Source: Candidatus Methanomethylophilaceae archaeon (GTDB lineage: Archaea; Thermoplasmatota; Thermoplasmata; Methanomassiliicoccales; Methanomethylophilaceae). From it: DNA of 54,579 bases. The stretch lies in assembly GCA_017468935.1 (NCBI GenBank), contig JAFUHJ010000017.1, positions 1-54,579 of the forward strand, given 5' to 3'. The position numbers were made by a program, and so were the translations under genes. Shown here piece by piece: positions 42,907 through 51,544 of this stretch; the first letter of the stretch is position 1, and every line of letters begins with the position of its first letter. The notes beneath the pieces were generated by a model. The model was not told where the DNA came from. It searched no databases and saw only the letters and a program-made list of their open reading frames with translations.

Positions 42907-43083
42907 ACCCTTTCAAATCCATTACCTGGCATATGCAGGTGCATATGCCGTATCCCCCTTTTTCGTAAGTGCTTTACGTTCCGAATGATTGCGGAAGCGG
43001 GTTCAGAAATTGTTTTAACGGACTTAACCATCCAAGTGTCCGTCAGGACCATTTGTATCCGGTCCTTTACTGCGGGTGATTGA

Positions 43084-44064
43084 TTGGAGGTGAATAAGAG
43101 GCATGCCCTTCTGGTTCTCGGAATGGGCAACATGATGTACGGTACCATCGGTCTGTTCACCCGTTATTTCGATGGGATCGGTTATTCGGCCCTAGATATC
43201 GCGTTCGCACGTCTTGCCATAACTGCTTTGGTTCTGCTGCCGATCCTCCTATTCTTCAACAGGGAGTTGCTGAAGGTCGGGGCCAAAGGCTTGCTGTTCT
43301 TCCTCTCGTTCGGAGTATTCAAGCTGTTGGCCGACATATTCTTCGTGTATTCCCTGGGGAACATATCGCTGGCACTGGCATCGATCCTGCAGATGATGTT
43401 CCCGTTCTACGTAATAATTCTGTCTTTGTTCATCTTCAAGGAGAGGATCGACGGAAGGAAGCTGTTTGCCGTCCTTGCAGGGTTCGTCGGGTGCACTCTG
43501 CTCACCGGCAGCACATTCGCCACCGGCAATATCGAGTCCATGGGGATAGTTGCGGCACTAATCTCCGGACTCTGCATCGCGATATACATCCTCGGAGGGA
43601 CATTCAGTTACAAGAGAGGCTATCATCCGGCGGTGTATCTGTTCTACTGTTCGTTCCTCGCGGATCTGATAGCATTGCCGTTCATCAACCACAATCTCGT
43701 GGTCGATACGATATTCCATCCCGATGTGGTCCCGTTCCTGTTCGGTCTCGGTGTCATCGCCTCCCTCATCCCGATGTTCTTCGATGCTTGGAGCGCGAAA
43801 TATCTGTCCCCGACGATCATATCCATAGTCTCCATGTTGGAGGTGGTGTCGGCAACGATCATAGGTGCCATAGCCTTCGGCGAGGTGCTGGGCCCCTTGG
43901 AGATATTCGGAATGCTGTTGGTCCTTCTGTCCATCCTCATCATCAACATCAGGATAAGCATCAACGCGAAGAGGTTCTTCGAAAGGCATCCCGAGGTCCT
44001 GGAGCAGATGCAGGAACAGTACTCGGAGGATAAGATACCGAAACTCCGCAAGAAGGATGACTGA
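43084..44064 (+). CDS. EamA/DMT-superfamily transporter
   Basis: 326 aa with about ten helices in two EamA repeats. The N-terminus (LLVLGMGNMMYGTIGLFTRYF) and second-half SIVSMLEVVSATIIGAIAFGEVLGPLEI are typical. It is a paralogue of the transporter at 7442. A GGAGGTGA stretch lies at the start region, so the exact start (TTG 43084 or GTG 43090) is uncertain. The C-terminal tail is long and charged. Substrate unknown. Confidence 0.86.
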   Translation: MEVNKRHALLVLGMGNMMYGTIGLFTRYFDGIGYSALDIAFARLAITALVLLPILLFFNRELLKVGAKGLLFFLSFGVFKLLADIFFVYSLGNISLALASILQMMFPFYVIILSLFIFKERIDGRKLFAVLAGFVGCTLLTGSTFATGNIESMGIVAALISGLCIAIYILGGTFSYKRGYHPAVYLFYCSFLADLIALPFINHNLVVDTIFHPDVVPFLFGLGVIASLIPMFFDAWSAKYLSPTIISIVSMLEVVSATIIGAIAFGEVLGPLEIFGMLLVLLSILIINIRISINAKRFFERHPEVLEQMQEQYSEDKIPKLRKKDD

Positions 44065-44068
44065 TCTA

Positions 44069-44575
44069 TCACTGCGCACCGGAGATGCTGCTGTAGACCC
44101 TCTCCACGTAGGGGGAGATATCAACGCCCTTGTCCCTGAGGACCAGTAGCGCAGCGGCGGCGATATCGATGTCCAGTCTCTTCTGGATCTTGGAGCATAT
44201 CGGTACGAAGTCCCTGGTCTGGATTCCGTTCTCCGATGCCACGCCCATGAGGATGTGGAACATGTCGGGGTCGGCCTCCTTCTTAGGGGCAGGCGCGGGC
44301 GAAGGTCCCGAATGGATCATGTCGAGGACCTCCTTGGAAGGCTTGTAGGCCAGAGGAAGGTCCACTCCGCTCAGGTCCTTGGCCGTACGGATGTACTCCC
44401 CTTTCTTCTCCATGATGCCCTTGGACAGGAGCGTCCTGAGCAGAAGTTTCGCATCCGACGGGGACATCCACTTGAGTTCTAGGGATGCGATCATGACGAA
44501 TTCCTCGGAAGTTGTCACATCCTTCCCGATGCTGCGGAAGAACGCAGCCGCGCAGACTGTCAACTCGTCGGTCAT
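44069..44575 (-). CDS. DUF2240-like archaeal protein
   Basis: About 168 aa from the ATG at 44575 (MTDELTVCAAAFFRS). The middle pattern ELKWMSPSDAKLLLRTLLSKGIMEKKGEYIRTAKDL and the later alpha-helical half (DMFHILMGVASENGI, LDIDIAAAALLVLRDKGVDIS) agree with the archaeal DUF2240 family, which looks like a winged-helix nucleic-acid protein. The in-frame ATG at 44623 would add 16 unrelated residues. Converges with the EamA gene 4 nt away. Confidence 0.7.
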   Translation of the reverse strand: MTDELTVCAAAFFRSIGKDVTTSEEFVMIASLELKWMSPSDAKLLLRTLLSKGIMEKKGEYIRTAKDLSGVDLPLAYKPSKEVLDMIHSGPSPAPAPKKEADPDMFHILMGVASENGIQTRDFVPICSKIQKRLDIDIAAAALLVLRDKGVDISPYVERVYSSISGAQ

Positions 44576-44703
44576 GCCCCGCTGATTGGCGAGTCCGTTA
44601 TTATCCTTTGCGGAGGCCGGCATGCCCGACGCCAGTTATCAAAGAAATTGGACATTCGTATAGCATCTTTTTAATGTCGGATACGACATTTCAATCTGAT
44701 ACA

Positions 44704-46293
44704 ATGAAATCTGGAAGCACAGACGGACAATACTCGTCCGTAATCAGGGTGCTCGCGGTGGTGGCCATCGCCTTCATGGCGGTGTCGGCATTCGCGTCGA
44801 TCCCCGTCGAGCAGATCGATGCCGACGGGAAGACCGTGACCGTGAACTCCTGGGACGAGTTCAAGGATGCAGTGGATGCTGCGGGGAATGGGGATACGAT
44901 CGTGCTTGGCTCCGATATCAAAGCCGATGACCATGACGATGTGGTCATAGAGGACGTTAGCGACCTGACCATCGATCTGGCAGGACACTTCTTGGACAGA
45001 GGGCCCGGCGGCCGCGGTTACGATGATAGCAGCCAGCTCAAGGTCTGCGGCGGTGCCGTTGTGACCTTCAAGAACGGTACACTCAAGGGCGGATGCGTGG
45101 ACAACGGAGGTGGTCTGTACATCAAAGAGGGCAGCAACGTCACCCTCATCGATGTGAACATCGACGACCCCTACGCTTCCGACGAGGGAGGAGGAATATT
45201 CATCAAGGATTCCACCCTGACGATGAAGGGCGGAGAGGTGACCAGATGTGATTCGGAGAACGACGGTTCATTCCTGAGGGCCACCGACTCCTCGACCGTG
45301 ACGCTGGACGGGGTGAAGATCATCGAGAACGAGTCCGGAGATGGCGACGGAACTATCGCTGCCGACGGCGGAACGATGCTGACCATAACCAACTGTGAAA
45401 TCAGCCAGAACCACAGTTCCGGCGACGGCGGAGCGATAGACCTCGACGGAGTCGGTGACGTGGTGATGACCGGATGCACCTTCTTGGCCAACCGTGCCAG
45501 CGGGAAGGGGGGCGCAATATGCACCGAGGACGGAGAAGGGACCCTCACCATCAAAGGATGCACGTTCACTAACAACAGGAGCGGGTGGGATTTCGACTGG
45601 GATGACGGCGGAGCGATATTCATCGACGGCGGCAAGGTGGTCATCGGTCTTGACGGCGACAAGGGTTGCGTGTTCACCGGCAACTACTGCTACTGCAACG
45701 GGGGCGCCGTCCGCGTATGCAGTGGCGATGTCGAGGTGAAGGGAGCCGTGTTCGAATCCAATTACACGTTCGAAGATCAAGGCAAAGGCGGAGCTTTCTA
45801 CCTCAAGGATTGCTCGGTCCTGCTCGAGGACTGCACCATCACGAAGAATAAAGGCGCGGAAGGGGTCGGAGGCATCTACATCGGCAGCGACGTCAAGATC
45901 AAGATGCAGGGCCACATGGTCGTCAAGGACAACGAGCACGGCAGCGACAGGGAGGGATTCCTGGGAGTCTCGAACGTCTACATCGAAGGCAAGAACGTCA
46001 TCGAGTGCGGTACATTCACCGACGGCACCGAGATCGGCATCGAACTCGACAAGAAGGACAGGGTGTTCACCAAGGGATACTCCGATGCCAACCCCGGAAA
46101 GGACCCGGCATCGTTCTTCAAGGCCGAGGACGGATACTACGTCGCACTGGACCCCGATTCCAAGGAGGCCAAGTTCTACAGCGGATCCAGCGGTGACATT
46201 TCCGGCGACAACAACGTGTGGGTGATCGTCGGTGTCGCTGCGGTGATCGTAGCGATAATCGCGGCCATCATCTACGTCAGATACAAGAGATGA
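44704..46293 (+). CDS. Secreted beta-helix surface protein with C-terminal anchor
   Basis: About 529 aa. The signal peptide (SVIRVLAVVAIAFMAVSAFA) is followed by a parallel beta-helix of short repeats rich in G, D, N and T, each with the G-G-A-I or G-G-G-I-x-I pattern (SDEGGGIFIKDSTLTMKGGE, GGAIDLDGVGDVVMTGCTF, GGAICTEDGEGTLTIKGCTF), like polymorphic surface proteins. A C-terminal helix (VWVIVGVAAVIVAIIAAIIY) ends in basic residues. The ATG at 44704 fits a TTTTTAA box about 30 nt upstream; the ATG at 44674 is in frame. Role in attachment is likely but unproven. Confidence 0.85.
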   Translation: MKSGSTDGQYSSVIRVLAVVAIAFMAVSAFASIPVEQIDADGKTVTVNSWDEFKDAVDAAGNGDTIVLGSDIKADDHDDVVIEDVSDLTIDLAGHFLDRGPGGRGYDDSSQLKVCGGAVVTFKNGTLKGGCVDNGGGLYIKEGSNVTLIDVNIDDPYASDEGGGIFIKDSTLTMKGGEVTRCDSENDGSFLRATDSSTVTLDGVKIIENESGDGDGTIAADGGTMLTITNCEISQNHSSGDGGAIDLDGVGDVVMTGCTFLANRASGKGGAICTEDGEGTLTIKGCTFTNNRSGWDFDWDDGGAIFIDGGKVVIGLDGDKGCVFTGNYCYCNGGAVRVCSGDVEVKGAVFESNYTFEDQGKGGAFYLKDCSVLLEDCTITKNKGAEGVGGIYIGSDVKIKMQGHMVVKDNEHGSDREGFLGVSNVYIEGKNVIECGTFTDGTEIGIELDKKDRVFTKGYSDANPGKDPASFFKAEDGYYVALDPDSKEAKFYSGSSGDISGDNNVWVIVGVAAVIVAIIAAIIYVRYKR

Positions 46294-46303
46294 GCAAACC
46301 ATA

Positions 46304-46329
46304 TCCGGGGAGGGGCACCCCTCCCCGGA
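46304..46329 (+). terminator. Strong terminator after the beta-helix gene
   Basis: Twelve-base-pair stem TCCGGGGAGGGG/CCCCTCCCCGGA with two central bases, followed by CGTTTCC. Confidence 0.85.
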
Positions 46330-46390
46330 CGTTTCCAATCCATCCCATCATATTTTTTATCGAATCAGAGCGATTCTGACCCAGATTAAA

Positions 46391-48037
46391 ATGTATCTCG
46401 ATTCCAAGATCATAGCGGCCGTGGCCATCGTCGCCGTCGTTGTCGCCGCATGTATCGCCGCTTTCGCTCTCCTATCCATGAATCATGACGACCCGACGGA
46501 TTATTCGGGCAACTGGGTCAAATACGATGTGGCCGGGGAGAACGACGAGGGCATGAGGTCCTACACCGAGAATGGCAGCATCACGATGACCTATCTCTTC
46601 CACAGCAGGGAGGACGGGAAATATCAGACCTTGGAGGCCGGGGTTATCAAACGCAATTACACCGAGATGGGGGAGAAGGCAATCATCCCCATGGCGAAGA
46701 CCATATGGGTCCCCGAGTTCGGGTCCATGGAGGAGATCGGCACTGAGACAATATCCACCGCCGCTGGCGACAAGGAGTGCACCGTGTACAAGGAGACCGT
46801 CAAGCTTGGAGACACCAGGACCTATTGGGTCGCGGACGGATGGATACCGTACAAGATCGAGCATAAGGTCAACGTCGCCGAGCAGATGGCGACGTCCAGA
46901 CTGTCGGTGACATACACTTATACAGAAAAAGGCCACACTGACAAGAAGACCGACGCCACGCTGGTCGTGGTGGAGGGCGAGGGGATCGAGGTCAGCGGCA
47001 ACGAGGGGACCTACCCTATGGGCGGGAAGGCGAAGCTGACCGCGGATTATGACGAGGAGAGGGGATTCGGCGGATGGTACGACAGGACCAACAAGCTCCT
47101 GGGCCAGGAACCCGTGTTGGAGATAACCCTGACTGCGGACTTGGAGGTGTTCGCCCGCAACGGATTGGGTTGGGACAGGGACCTGGAGCCCGGGACGGAA
47201 CTGGATCTGGAGGATATCTTCGATACCCATGCGGACGAGTTCCGTCTGACCAACGATGACACCGGTGATACCACGGTGTCCGAGGACGGCAAGTATGTCT
47301 TCGAGCCCGGTTCCTACACGATATTGGCCTATGAGGGCGGAATCCCCGAGAAGGTGTTCAGCGCCTATGTCGACGGGGCCGTCTCCCGCACGTTCTCCTG
47401 GACCTACGACGGGGAGGAGTACGAGATGACACTGGAGTTCGATTACTCGGACGTGGTCTACGCGAAGGGCCTCTACACCCCTCAGGAGAGGACCCCCGAC
47501 AGACCGGACCATGTCCGCACCAGGACCTTTGTCACCTACAGCTACGAGGACGAGCGCATGGCCCCGTACATGGGGGAACTGGTCGGGAAGCTGATCGAGC
47601 TATACAGGCTGAACCACAGCGAGGTCGACGAATACGGATACCTGGATTTCCTGGTGAGGTTCACGCAGGAGATCCAGTACCAGGCCGATGACGAGTACAC
47701 CGGGTACAACGATTACTGGAAGTTCCCGCTGGAGACCCTCTTCGACAGCGGAGGGGACTGCGAGGACACCTCGGTGCTGTTCGTCGCCATAGCGCATCAG
47801 AGCAGGGACGCGCTCGGCTTCGGTACCAGAGTCGCTATCGTCCTCATGCCGCAGCACGCATGTGCGGGCGTCATGATAGGCGGATCCGGGGATTACGACG
47901 TGAACCCCGACGGATTCATCTACGGGGAGACCACCGCCACCGGTTACGACCTGGGAGACATCCCCGGCAAGGTGAGGGATTACTTCCTCGATGCGAAGTA
48001 CTATCCGAGCGTATCCACCACGGTGGAGATCGCCTGA
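46391..48037 (+). CDS. Membrane-anchored transglutaminase-like protein
   Basis: 548 aa. An N-terminal hydrophobic helix (residues ~7-30) anchors a long extracellular region with beta-rich domains. A C-terminal transglutaminase/cysteine-protease-like core follows: SGGDCEDTS with Cys457, MPQHACAG with His489, and a later Asp/Glu in the YDVNPDG segment. This fold performs proteolysis or amide transfer; which one is unknown. A TATA-like element lies upstream. The N-terminus resembles that of the protein at 53224 (KIIAAVAIVAVVV and MILATVAVAAIVVV). Confidence 0.82.
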   Translation: MYLDSKIIAAVAIVAVVVAACIAAFALLSMNHDDPTDYSGNWVKYDVAGENDEGMRSYTENGSITMTYLFHSREDGKYQTLEAGVIKRNYTEMGEKAIIPMAKTIWVPEFGSMEEIGTETISTAAGDKECTVYKETVKLGDTRTYWVADGWIPYKIEHKVNVAEQMATSRLSVTYTYTEKGHTDKKTDATLVVVEGEGIEVSGNEGTYPMGGKAKLTADYDEERGFGGWYDRTNKLLGQEPVLEITLTADLEVFARNGLGWDRDLEPGTELDLEDIFDTHADEFRLTNDDTGDTTVSEDGKYVFEPGSYTILAYEGGIPEKVFSAYVDGAVSRTFSWTYDGEEYEMTLEFDYSDVVYAKGLYTPQERTPDRPDHVRTRTFVTYSYEDERMAPYMGELVGKLIELYRLNHSEVDEYGYLDFLVRFTQEIQYQADDEYTGYNDYWKFPLETLFDSGGDCEDTSVLFVAIAHQSRDALGFGTRVAIVLMPQHACAGVMIGGSGDYDVNPDGFIYGETTATGYDLGDIPGKVRDYFLDAKYYPSVSTTVEIA

Positions 48038-48055
48038 AGGCCGTGGGGTACAGGC

Positions 48056-48385
48056 ATGACCGACCTCGGGTTACTCTGGGTGATAGCCGCCGGGCTTATG
48101 GAACCGATATGGATGGTGTCCCTGCAGAAGTACAACGAGACCAAGAACCTCCTATGGGGCGCCGTGGTGCTCGCATTCATGTTCATAGGTCCGGCGTGCC
48201 TCTCGATGGCCACAGAAGGTACACTGCCGGTGAGCATAGCATATGCGGTATGGGTCAGCATCGGTACCGTCATGACAACGTTGGCCGGATGGCTGCTGTA
48301 CAAGGATCCCATAGACCGTTACACACTCCTCTTCATAGCGATGATAGTCGTGGGCGTTGCAGGATTCGATCTGGTGGTAGGATGA
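48056..48385 (+). CDS. SMR-family efflux subunit A
   Basis: 109-aa four-helix protein. The small-multidrug-resistance signature has the essential Glu in helix 1 (AGLMEPIWMVSLQKY) and SIAYAVWVSIGTVMTTLAGWLLYKD in helix 3-4. Paired SMRs form heterodimers. It starts 18 nt after the preceding stop and overlaps its partner by 4 nt. Substrate (guanidinium or quaternary ammonium) cannot be told. Confidence 0.85.
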   Translation: MTDLGLLWVIAAGLMEPIWMVSLQKYNETKNLLWGAVVLAFMFIGPACLSMATEGTLPVSIAYAVWVSIGTVMTTLAGWLLYKDPIDRYTLLFIAMIVVGVAGFDLVVG

Positions 48386-48732
48386 ATACGGCGTGGTATT
48401 GGGTGATCGCAGGAGGTATCGTCGAAGCGATATACACGACGTTCATGGGCCTGGCGGACGGTATGACCGATCTCGTCTATGCGGGGCTGGGATTCGGTCT
48501 TAGCATCGTAGGGACGCTGTTGCTGAACGGCGGATTAAGGCGCGGGCTTCCAATGGGGGCGAGCTATGCGGTTTGGGTAGGGGTCGGTGTCGTAGGTGCC
48601 GCCGTGGCGGATATCGTCGTATTCTCCAATGGTCTCGACGTGCTCGGATACCTGTTCCTTGCCATCACGATGGGTGGAATAGTGGGACTCAATCTCAAGA
48701 GCGACAGGCCCTCGGATAAGGTAGAATCATGA
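48382..48732 (+). CDS. SMR-family efflux subunit B
   Basis: 116-aa four-helix partner of the gene just upstream. Helix 1 carries the conserved acidic residue (AGGIVEAIYTTFMG), and GASYAVWVGVGVVGAAVADIVVF is the SMR core. ATGA overlap indicates strict coexpression, as expected for a heterodimeric (YkkCD-like) exporter. A CG-rich alternating tract and T6 run at 48739-48754 probably end the transcript. Confidence 0.85.
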   Translation: MNTAWYWVIAGGIVEAIYTTFMGLADGMTDLVYAGLGFGLSIVGTLLLNGGLRRGLPMGASYAVWVGVGVVGAAVADIVVFSNGLDVLGYLFLAITMGGIVGLNLKSDRPSDKVES

Positions 48733-48794
48733 CCTTCTCGCGCGCGCGTTTTTTGATATATGTACTAACATTAAAAATAAGGGGGCTGCAAACC

Positions 48795-48801
48795 TTTATA
48801 A
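48795..48801 (+). promoter_or_regulatory. TATA box of the rpo6-rps2 operon
   Basis: TTTATAA preceded by a purine-rich AAACC stretch. Transcription would begin around 48820, about 20 nt before the GGTGA ribosome-binding sequence that precedes ATG 48844. Confidence 0.6.
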
Positions 48802-48843
48802 TCACGACCTAACTACACGGCTCTATCCTGTATGGTGACTTAT

Positions 48844-49026
48844 ATGGAGACACACAGTAAGTACACAAGATTCGAGAAAGCAAGGATCATCGGAGCGAGG
48901 GCACTGCAGATCTCATACGGAGCGCCCGTACTCACGGACTATCCGGAGGATATGCTTGACCCGATCGATATCGCCATGCTGGAGTTCGACAAGGATCTTA
49001 TCCCGATCTCTGTCGTCAAGAACTGA
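48844..49026 (+). CDS. rpo6: RNA polymerase subunit Rpo6 (RpoK)
   Basis: 60-aa omega-like subunit of archaeal RNA polymerase ([25 protein letters not shown], then [17 protein letters not shown]). ATG at 48844 is preferred over the ATG at 48832 because GGTGA lies 5 nt before it. It is cotranscribed with ribosomal protein S2, a common archaeal arrangement. Confidence 0.94.
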   Translation: METHSKYTRFEKARIIGARALQISYGAPVLTDYPEDMLDPIDIAMLEFDKDLIPISVVKN

Positions 49027-49041
49027 TAAAGAGGTTTCATT

Positions 49042-49671
49042 ATGAGCGAAGAGGAAACATATGTAGCACCCGGAGTAGATCTCCTGGTGGAAGAGGACAT
49101 CTACCTGACATCCGGAGTACACATCGGTACCCAGCAGAAATCCGCGGACATGAAGGATTTCATCTACAAGGTCAGGCAGGACGGACTTTACGTTCTCGAT
49201 GTCAAGAAGACGGACGACAGGCTCAGGGACGCAGCGGCCTTCCTGGCAAGGTTCGACTCCAAGAGGATCCTCGTCGTCTCTGCAAGGCAGTATGGACAGA
49301 AGCCCGCAAGGGAATTCTCCAAGGCAATCGGAGCACCCGCATTCGCAGGCCGTTTCGTCCCCGGAACACTGACCAACCCCCTGAACCCTGCATTCATCGA
49401 GCCCGAGGTCCTTGTCGTCACAGACCCCGCAGCAGACAAGCAGGCTCTCAACGAGGCACTCAACCTGGGAATCCCGATCGTTGCACTGTGCGATGCCAAC
49501 AACGAGACCAGGAACGTCGATCTCGTCATCCCTACCAACAACAAGGGAAGGCGTGCACTCGCATGTGTCTACTGGATCCTCGCAAGGGAAGTCCTCACCA
49601 AGCGCGGTGACCTGAAGGACCCCAACGACTTCCAGCTGTCCATCGACGACTTCGAAGCCAAACTCGTCTGA
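49042..49671 (+). CDS. rps2: Small-subunit ribosomal protein uS2
   Basis: 209 aa. Archaeal/eukaryotic-type uS2, recognisable by [30 protein letters not shown]-like FVPGTLTNP and [30 protein letters not shown] lies 7 nt before the ATG. A GNRA-like UUCG hairpin terminator follows. Confidence 0.96.
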   Translation: MSEEETYVAPGVDLLVEEDIYLTSGVHIGTQQKSADMKDFIYKVRQDGLYVLDVKKTDDRLRDAAAFLARFDSKRILVVSARQYGQKPAREFSKAIGAPAFAGRFVPGTLTNPLNPAFIEPEVLVVTDPAADKQALNEALNLGIPIVALCDANNETRNVDLVIPTNNKGRRALACVYWILAREVLTKRGDLKDPNDFQLSIDDFEAKLV

Positions 49672-49688
49672 GTTTCTCAAACTATCAC

Positions 49689-49704
49689 GGCCCCTTCGGG
49701 GGCC
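49689..49704 (+). terminator. Terminator after rps2
   Basis: Perfect GGCCCC-TTCG-GGGGCC hairpin followed by TTCTAT. Confidence 0.8.
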
Positions 49705-49900
49705 TTCTATAATCCGATTCTGCTTGATTATTCGAAGATTCAGTGTATCCATAACTATTCAGGCATTCATCCAACTGTTATGGGAAATATGATATCAGTC
49801 ATATTAGCAGGTTCAAATAGCCAGACATCGAAAATGTCTAGATGATCTGTTTAAAAAACTGACCGAAATCCTTATTAATGGATGTAACTAACCAAAGTTA

Positions 49901-49908
49901 TTTATATT
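49901..49908 (+). promoter_or_regulatory. TATA box of the putative structured RNA
   Basis: TTTATATT preceded by AACCAAAGTTA (BRE-like). It lies about 25 nt before GGGTGCC at 49925, the proposed RNA 5' end. The region 49705-49900 otherwise holds no ORF; it is AT-rich. Confidence 0.55.
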
Positions 49909-50226
49909 CACCAAGGACAATTATGGGTGCCTAATATCTCACATACTCTACGTATCGTGTAATGGTGCGTCTGCGCCAGTAGGTCCATGTATCGTCCGTA
50001 AGGTCGGGTAGGTAACGATGGGGTTTCCGCAGTCCCGTATGGGGTGAGGTGCCTCGGCTGTCCGCGTCGTACGCGGGGTAGGTTAAAGTTCCGCATGGTG
50101 GGATCCCAGCACATGATGGTGCGTTGCCCGTATGGGTAGAGGTCGGGTCAGAGTCCCGGTGGTGGTCCGTAGTCGTAGCTCCCGGTGGATCGGGTCGCAT
50201 AGCGGTCCGGTGTAGCGTGTCGGCGT

Positions 50227-50273
50227 CAGCACATTACGTGCGCCTGCTTCGGTAGGTGTGCGGGGATAGTCCC
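50227..50273 (+). repeat. RNA module repeat, unit 3 core
   Basis: 26 nt at 50227-50252 (CAGCACATTACGTGC and onward) are identical to 50448-50473. The 47-nt unit folds as three hairpins: GCAC/GTGC, CCTGC-TTCG-GTAGG and GGG...CCC. AGTCCC begins at the same offset (41 nt) in both copies. Confidence 0.7.
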
Positions 50274-50447
50274 GTAGTCGTTCACGTTTCCATTCGCACT
50301 GATGCAGTATAGCATCAGGGCGGCGACGTAGTATAGGTTGGGCGCAAGAGCGTTCGCCTATGGTGTGATACATCAGTCCCCCTCGGGGATTGGTGGCCAA
50401 TAGGGAGTTCGGGTCGTCGTATGATGATCCGCAGCGATCGTCGTTTC

Positions 50448-50494
50448 CAGCACATTACGTGCGCCTGCTTCGGCAGGGGTGTGGGCATAGTCCC
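50448..50494 (+). repeat. RNA module repeat, unit 5 core
   Basis: Second near-identical copy. The tetraloop stem reads CCTGC-TTCG-GCAGG, so a G-U pair of unit 3 becomes G-C, which keeps the helix and supports an RNA-level role. Confidence 0.7.
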
Positions 50495-50610
50495 CTCTGG
50501 TGACGTTGATCAACATTAGCTCTTCCTCCCACCAGGGGAGGGAGGGCACCACCTCTTATCCAATCTATTGTTCGAGATGCAGATCCGTTCTTATAGATCT
50601 GTAAAATGAT

Positions 50611-50628
50611 GGAGGGGAGGGCCCCTCC
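50611..50628 (-). terminator. Terminator of the RPA operon
   Basis: Stem GGAGGGG/CCCCTCC with loop AGGG, followed on the minus strand by ATCATTTTACAG. It lies just beyond the RPA-associated gene stop. Confidence 0.7.
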
Positions 50629-50632
50629 GGAA

Positions 50633-51544
50633 TCAAATGCGTTTCAGATATCTGAGGTTGGGCTCGTAGACAAGCCCTTTGTCCATCAGTGTGTTGGAGA
50701 CCTCTTCGAGCTCGATGCTGCTTATTCCTTCTGCTTCGGCCCTCCTCTCGAGTTCTTCCCTGGGAGCACCCTTTCCGTCGGTGTCCAGCTCCTCGAGCAG
50801 GCTGAGGATCATATCCTCGAGCTGCGCGGCATTGTTGCCGGTGCCGCCGTTCTGTCCCTCGGGGATCTCGATCTCGTCAGGCTCATCAGAGTAGTCCTCG
50901 GGGAATCCGAGATCGACGTTCCTCTCCGGCAGGAGCATCCTGAGTGCGGCCTGGATGGTCTTCAGGTACAGTGTGGAATCGGGCATCTGACCGTAGTTGT
51001 CCAATGCGTATGTGATGCCGAAGGCCTCCGTGGGTGACATCCCTGCTTTGATGAGATCCTGCTCTGTGGCATCCCCCATCCCGAGCACCTTCTTGGTGGC
51101 GGTCAGTCTCTTCCATGTAGATTTGGCGGTCTCCAGGATCCATTCGTTGCGGACGGTCTCGGTGATCGGGACGATGTGCTCGGGCCTGACGGACACGAAC
51201 ACCCTCTGGTCGTCTGTGGTGTAGGTCCTTACCCTTCCCACCGCAGCCACGAAGCTGGGGATCTCGATATCCGCTATCGCGGCTGAAGCCTCGGGCTGGA
51301 ACCTTCCGACGTTGATGTAGAAGCTTCCGGAGACATCCTGTATCCTCGCCTTCCACATTGGTTCCTCGTCGCTCCCGATGTTCTCCTTCTCGGTCATGAC
51401 ACCGGCGACCAGGACCCTGTTGATCTTCGCTCCGAGGGGCGTGACGATGTAGGAAGGGGCCTTCTCTTCTGTCGCCTTTATCTCCAGCGTGGAAGAGTTC
51501 AGCTCTGTGGCGAAGACCCTCCATGCGGTCTCCCTTGCGTTCAT
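50633..51544 (-). CDS. RPA-associated OB-fold protein (COG3390-like)
   Basis: 303 aa. The N-terminal OB-fold region (REDIETAWRVFA-like RETAWRVFATELN, RVLVAGVMTEKENIGSDEEPMWKARIQDVSG) is followed by a linker and a C-terminal winged-helix-like segment (EDMILSLLEELDTDGKGAPREELERRAEAEGI). This matches the archaeal RPA-associated protein family encoded with RPA, which partners RPA in single-strand-DNA handling. It overlaps rpa by 4 nt. Confidence 0.86.
   Translation of the reverse strand: MNARETAWRVFATELNSSTLEIKATEEKAPSYIVTPLGAKINRVLVAGVMTEKENIGSDEEPMWKARIQDVSGSFYINVGRFQPEASAAIADIEIPSFVAAVGRVRTYTTDDQRVFVSVRPEHIVPITETVRNEWILETAKSTWKRLTATKKVLGMGDATEQDLIKAGMSPTEAFGITYALDNYGQMPDSTLYLKTIQAALRMLLPERNVDLGFPEDYSDEPDEIEIPEGQNGGTGNNAAQLEDMILSLLEELDTDGKGAPREELERRAEAEGISSIELEEVSNTLMDKGLVYEPNLRYLKRI

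Larger units (their letters stand above)
49925..50555 (+). ncRNA. Putative ~630-nt modular structured non-coding RNA
   Basis: No coding gene spans 49672-50632: the minus-strand ORFs here are short, mutually overlapping and lack family-like or biased codon composition. The plus strand is strongly G/T-rich. A TATA box precedes it, and its ends are complementary (GGTGCC at 49926-49931 with GGCACC at 50545-50550), as expected for a closing helix. AGTCCC, usually as the 3' side of a GGG...CCC hairpin, occurs at 50031, 50152, 50268, 50375 and 50489 (steps of 121, 116, 107 and 114). Three units also carry CAGCAC...GTGCG hairpins. The final part contains a 9-bp stem at 50494-50502/50530-50538. I do not see RNase P, SRP, 5S or tRNA signatures. 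Ends are estimated. Confidence 0.6.

Noticed and set aside
49908-50400. Three minus-strand ORFs in the RNA region
   Set aside because: They overlap one another in different frames, lack ribosome-binding sites and have no family-like sequence, while the plus strand shows repeated hairpins.
50031-50494. CRISPR array
   Set aside because: The recurring parts are hairpin-forming, of unequal similarity and about 115 nt apart; there are no short equal repeats with uniform spacers and no cas genes.
49925-50555. RNase P or SRP RNA identity
   Set aside because: The conserved GAAAGTCC/ACAGAA-type RNase P boxes and the SRP GGTCAGG-type domain are not visible on either strand.
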